A stretch of 64,000 nucleotides of DNA from Arthrobacter sp. Soil782 (lineage in GTDB: Bacteria > Actinomycetota > Actinomycetes > Actinomycetales > Micrococcaceae), in assembly GCF_001428435.1 (NCBI RefSeq), contig NZ_LMSO01000008.1, positions 237,366-301,365 on the forward strand. The letters run 5' to 3'. The notes under the pieces were generated by a model. The model was not told the DNA's origin, searched no databases, and saw only the letters and a list, made by a program, of their open reading frames with translations. Position numbers and translations under genes: made by a program. The first letter of the stretch is position 1; each line of letters begins with the position of its first letter. Shown here piece after piece: positions 62,012 through 64,000 of this stretch.

Positions 62012-62030
62012 TTTGTACGAAGGCTACAAA
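62012..62030 (-). promoter_or_regulatory. Candidate FasR operator upstream of fasR
   Basis: On the minus strand the site reads TTTGTAGCCTTCGTACAAA, an inverted repeat TTTGTA-N7-TACAAA. It differs at only 3 of 19 positions from the fabD site and lies 37 bases before the fasR ATG. Confidence 0.75.
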
Positions 62031-62055
62031 GGAACGGCTTAAGATACGAGCAGAA

Positions 62056-62084
62056 TCCGCCGGGCTCACGTGGATGCCGGCGGA
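62056..62084 (-). terminator. Weak stem-loop after aceE
   Basis: TCCGCCGG pairs with CCGGCGGA across a 13-base loop, about 20 bases after the aceE stop on the minus strand. There is no clear T-run, so termination may be partial. Confidence 0.45.
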
Positions 62085-62104
62085 CCCTGCTGGAACAGAA
62101 CGGG

Positions 62105-64000
62105 TTAGGAGTCTCCGCCCGCGTTACCCGTTGTCCCCGCGTTGACGTCGAGGAGTGCGTACTTCTCGATTGCCTGGCGTGGTGCGTCCGTGTCTATTTC
62201 TCCCCGCTTTGCGAGAAGTTCGAGAGTGCGTACGACGACGGAGTGGGAGTCGATCTTGAAGTACCGCCTGGCTGCGGCGCGTGTGTCGGAAAAGCCGAAC
62301 CCGTCCGCTCCGAGTGTGGCGAAGTCCTGCGGCAGGAACTGTCGGATCTGGTCCGGAACAGCCTTCATGTAGTCGGTGACGGCCACGATCGGTCCGGGTG
62401 CGTCCCCAAGCTGCTGGGTAACGAAGGGAACGCGTGCCTCTGCGTCGGGGTTGAGGAAGGCTTCCTCCTCGGCGGCGAGTGCGTCACGCCGCAGCTCCGT
62501 CCACGAGGTCACCGACCACACATCGGCGGAGACATTCCACTCCTCGGCAAGAATGCGCTGCGCCTCGAGCGCCCACGGGACGGCCACGCCGGAGGCCAGG
62601 ATCTGTGACCTCGGAGTATTCTCCGCAGAATGTCCGTCCTTGAGCTTGTAGATGCCGCGGAGCAGCCCGTCCACATCGAGGTTCTCCGGCTCTACCGGCT
62701 GGATGATCGGCTCGTTGTAGACAGTGAGGTAGTACATGACGTTGGGATCGGAACCAGAGACTGCGTTGCCGTTACCGTACATCCGCTCAAGGCCGTCGTG
62801 GACGATGTGCCCGATCTCGTATCCGTAGGCCGGGTCGTAGGTGATGACGGCGGGGTTGGTGGAGGCAAGGATGGGTGAGTGTCCGTCGGCGTGCTGGAGG
62901 CCTTCGCCGGTGAGGGTGGTACGGCCCGCGGTGGCGCCGATGATGAACCCGCGGGTCATCTGGTCACCGGCTGCCCAGAAGGAATCTCCCGTGCGCTGGA
63001 ACCCGAACATCGAGTAGAACACGTAGATCGGAATCAGCGGCTCGCCCTGCGTGGCGTACGCCGTGCCAGCGGCAGTGAACGCAGCAACTGATCCGGCTTC
63101 ATTGATGCCGGCGTGGAGAATCTGTCCCTGAATCGATTCCTTGTACGCAAGGACCAGATCGCGGTCTACCGAAAGGTAGTTCTGGCCCTTGGGGTTGTAG
63201 ATCTTCGCTGTCGGGAAGAAGGCGTCAATGCCGAACGTCCGGGCCTCGTCCGGAATGATTGGCACCACTCGCTTGCCGAACTCCTTGTCCCGCATGAGGT
63301 CCTTGAGGAGCCGGACGAAGGCCATGGTGGTGGCGGCCTGCTGCTTGCCGGAGCCGCGCTTGGCCACTTCATAGGTCTTGTCTCCCGGGAGGGTAACCTC
63401 TGAATGCTTGGTACGGCGTTCCGGTAGGTACCCTCCGAGGGCCTTGCGGCGTTCGTGGAGGTATTTGATTTCGGGGGAGTCGGGTCCGGGGTGGTAGTAG
63501 GGAGCGTTGTAGAGGTCGGCTTCGAGTGCTTCGTCGGGGATGGGGATGCGGAGGTGGTCGCGGAAGTCCTTGAGGTCCTGAAGGGTGAGTTTCTTCATCT
63601 GGTGGGTCGCGTTACGGCCCTCGAAGTGTGAACCCAGGCCGTACCCCTTCGGTTTGCCCTTGAACTCGGTGGCGGCCTTGTACGCCGCGTATACCTTCCG
63701 GTAATCATGGCCGCCGCGCTTGAGTCCCCACACCTGCGCATCATCCATATCCGCCACGAGATCCTTCGTGGCCGGGGTCTTCCCGAAGAAGTGATCGCGC
63801 ACAAACCCACCGGATTCCGCCTTGTAGGTCTGGTAATCCCCGTCAGCGGTCTCATTCATGATCTTCACCAGATCCCCGGTGGTATCCCGGGCCAGCAGGT
63901 CATCCCACTCCCGGCCCCAGACAACCTTGATCACGTTCCACCCGGCACCGCGGAAAAACGCCTCGAGTTCCTGCATGATCTTCCCGTTACCACGCACCGG
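62105..64000 (-). CDS. aceE: Pyruvate dehydrogenase E1 component, C-terminal part (truncated by window end)
   Basis: The C-terminal 631 residues of the homodimeric-type E1 are present; the start lies beyond the window. E1 decarboxylates pyruvate with thiamine diphosphate and passes the acetyl group to lipoate on E2. Visible are the transketolase pyrimidine-domain motif [60 protein letters not shown], and the C-terminal [20 protein letters not shown]. The full length is probably about 910 residues. It lies upstream of fasR on the same strand, joining acetyl-CoA supply and fatty acid synthesis in one locus. Confidence 0.96.
   Translation of the reverse strand, partial: PVRGNGKIMQELEAFFRGAGWNVIKVVWGREWDDLLARDTTGDLVKIMNETADGDYQTYKAESGGFVRDHFFGKTPATKDLVADMDDAQVWGLKRGGHDYRKVYAAYKAATEFKGKPKGYGLGSHFEGRNATHQMKKLTLQDLKDFRDHLRIPIPDEALEADLYNAPYYHPGPDSPEIKYLHERRKALGGYLPERRTKHSEVTLPGDKTYEVAKRGSGKQQAATTMAFVRLLKDLMRDKEFGKRVVPIIPDEARTFGIDAFFPTAKIYNPKGQNYLSVDRDLVLAYKESIQGQILHAGINEAGSVAAFTAAGTAYATQGEPLIPIYVFYSMFGFQRTGDSFWAAGDQMTRGFIIGATAGRTTLTGEGLQHADGHSPILASTNPAVITYDPAYGYEIGHIVHDGLERMYGNGNAVSGSDPNVMYYLTVYNEPIIQPVEPENLDVDGLLRGIYKLKDGHSAENTPRSQILASGVAVPWALEAQRILAEEWNVSADVWSVTSWTELRRDALAAEEEAFLNPDAEARVPFVTQQLGDAPGPIVAVTDYMKAVPDQIRQFLPQDFATLGADGFGFSDTRAAARRYFKIDSHSVVVRTLELLAKRGEIDTDAPRQAIEKYALLDVNAGTTGNAGGDS

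Overview
The window is a high-GC actinobacterial chromosome segment, most consistent with the Arthrobacter group of the Micrococcaceae. The evidence is gene content and order: recG, rsmD and coaD followed by DUF177-rpmF-rnc-mutM, smc-ftsY-amtB-glnK-ffh, rpsP-khpA-rimM-trmD-rplS-lepB-lepB-rnhB-DUF2469-yraN-comM-dprA-xerC-DUF3145, and fabF-acpP-fabH-fabD-fasR-aceE. GTG, TTG and 4-base stop/start overlaps are common. The species assignment is inference. I saw no rRNA, tRNA, insertion sequence, prophage or CRISPR array.

Layout. 1-110 is the tail of an ANTAR-domain gene, followed by recG. 2.4-6.35 kb is accessory: two small genes sharing an upstream repeat, a PRC/DUF2382 stress-type protein, a class F sortase and a putative surface partner. 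rsmD follows. 7.0-19.6 kb is a second accessory block between rsmD and coaD: ugd, a broken ribbon-helix-helix antitoxin gene, then a tightly coupled six-gene minus-strand operon (three glycosyltransferases, a one-polypeptide ABC exporter, two aminoglycoside-phosphotransferase-like proteins), a DUF1540 protein, a spermidine-synthase-like protein and an aminotransferase. After coaD comes a molybdate transport operon with its own HTH-molbindin gene (20.5-23.5 kb).

23.7-26.3 kb is DUF177-rpmF-rnc-mutM; the DUF177 gene seems to begin at a rare ATT codon. 26.8-27.9 kb holds a clear cyclic-di-AMP riboswitch in front of a LysM/NlpC-like cell-wall protein. 28.0-32.6 kb is the complete oleA-oleBC-oleD cluster for long-chain olefins from head-to-head condensation of fatty acyl-CoAs. 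32.9-44 kb carries smc, an MFS exporter, ftsY, amtB-glnK, a lone zwf and ffh. 44-56.9 kb carries a hydrolase, a VOC protein, ribosome and RNA-processing genes, two signal peptidases, DNA-processing genes and xerC; among them is an Ogt/MGMT homologue whose active-site Cys is Gly. 57-62 kb is the type II fatty acid operon read leftward from the PucR/FasR-type regulator gene, with two near-identical inverted repeats placed as FasR operators. The window ends inside aceE.

How the parts work together. Pyruvate dehydrogenase, the FAS II operon and the ole cluster form a path from pyruvate to acyl chains to olefins. lepB genes, ffh and ftsY serve protein export. The 9.2-17 kb operon is the best candidate for an uncharacterised system: it looks able to build, modify and export a glycoconjugate or small molecule, perhaps using UDP-glucuronate from ugd, but its product cannot be read from sequence.
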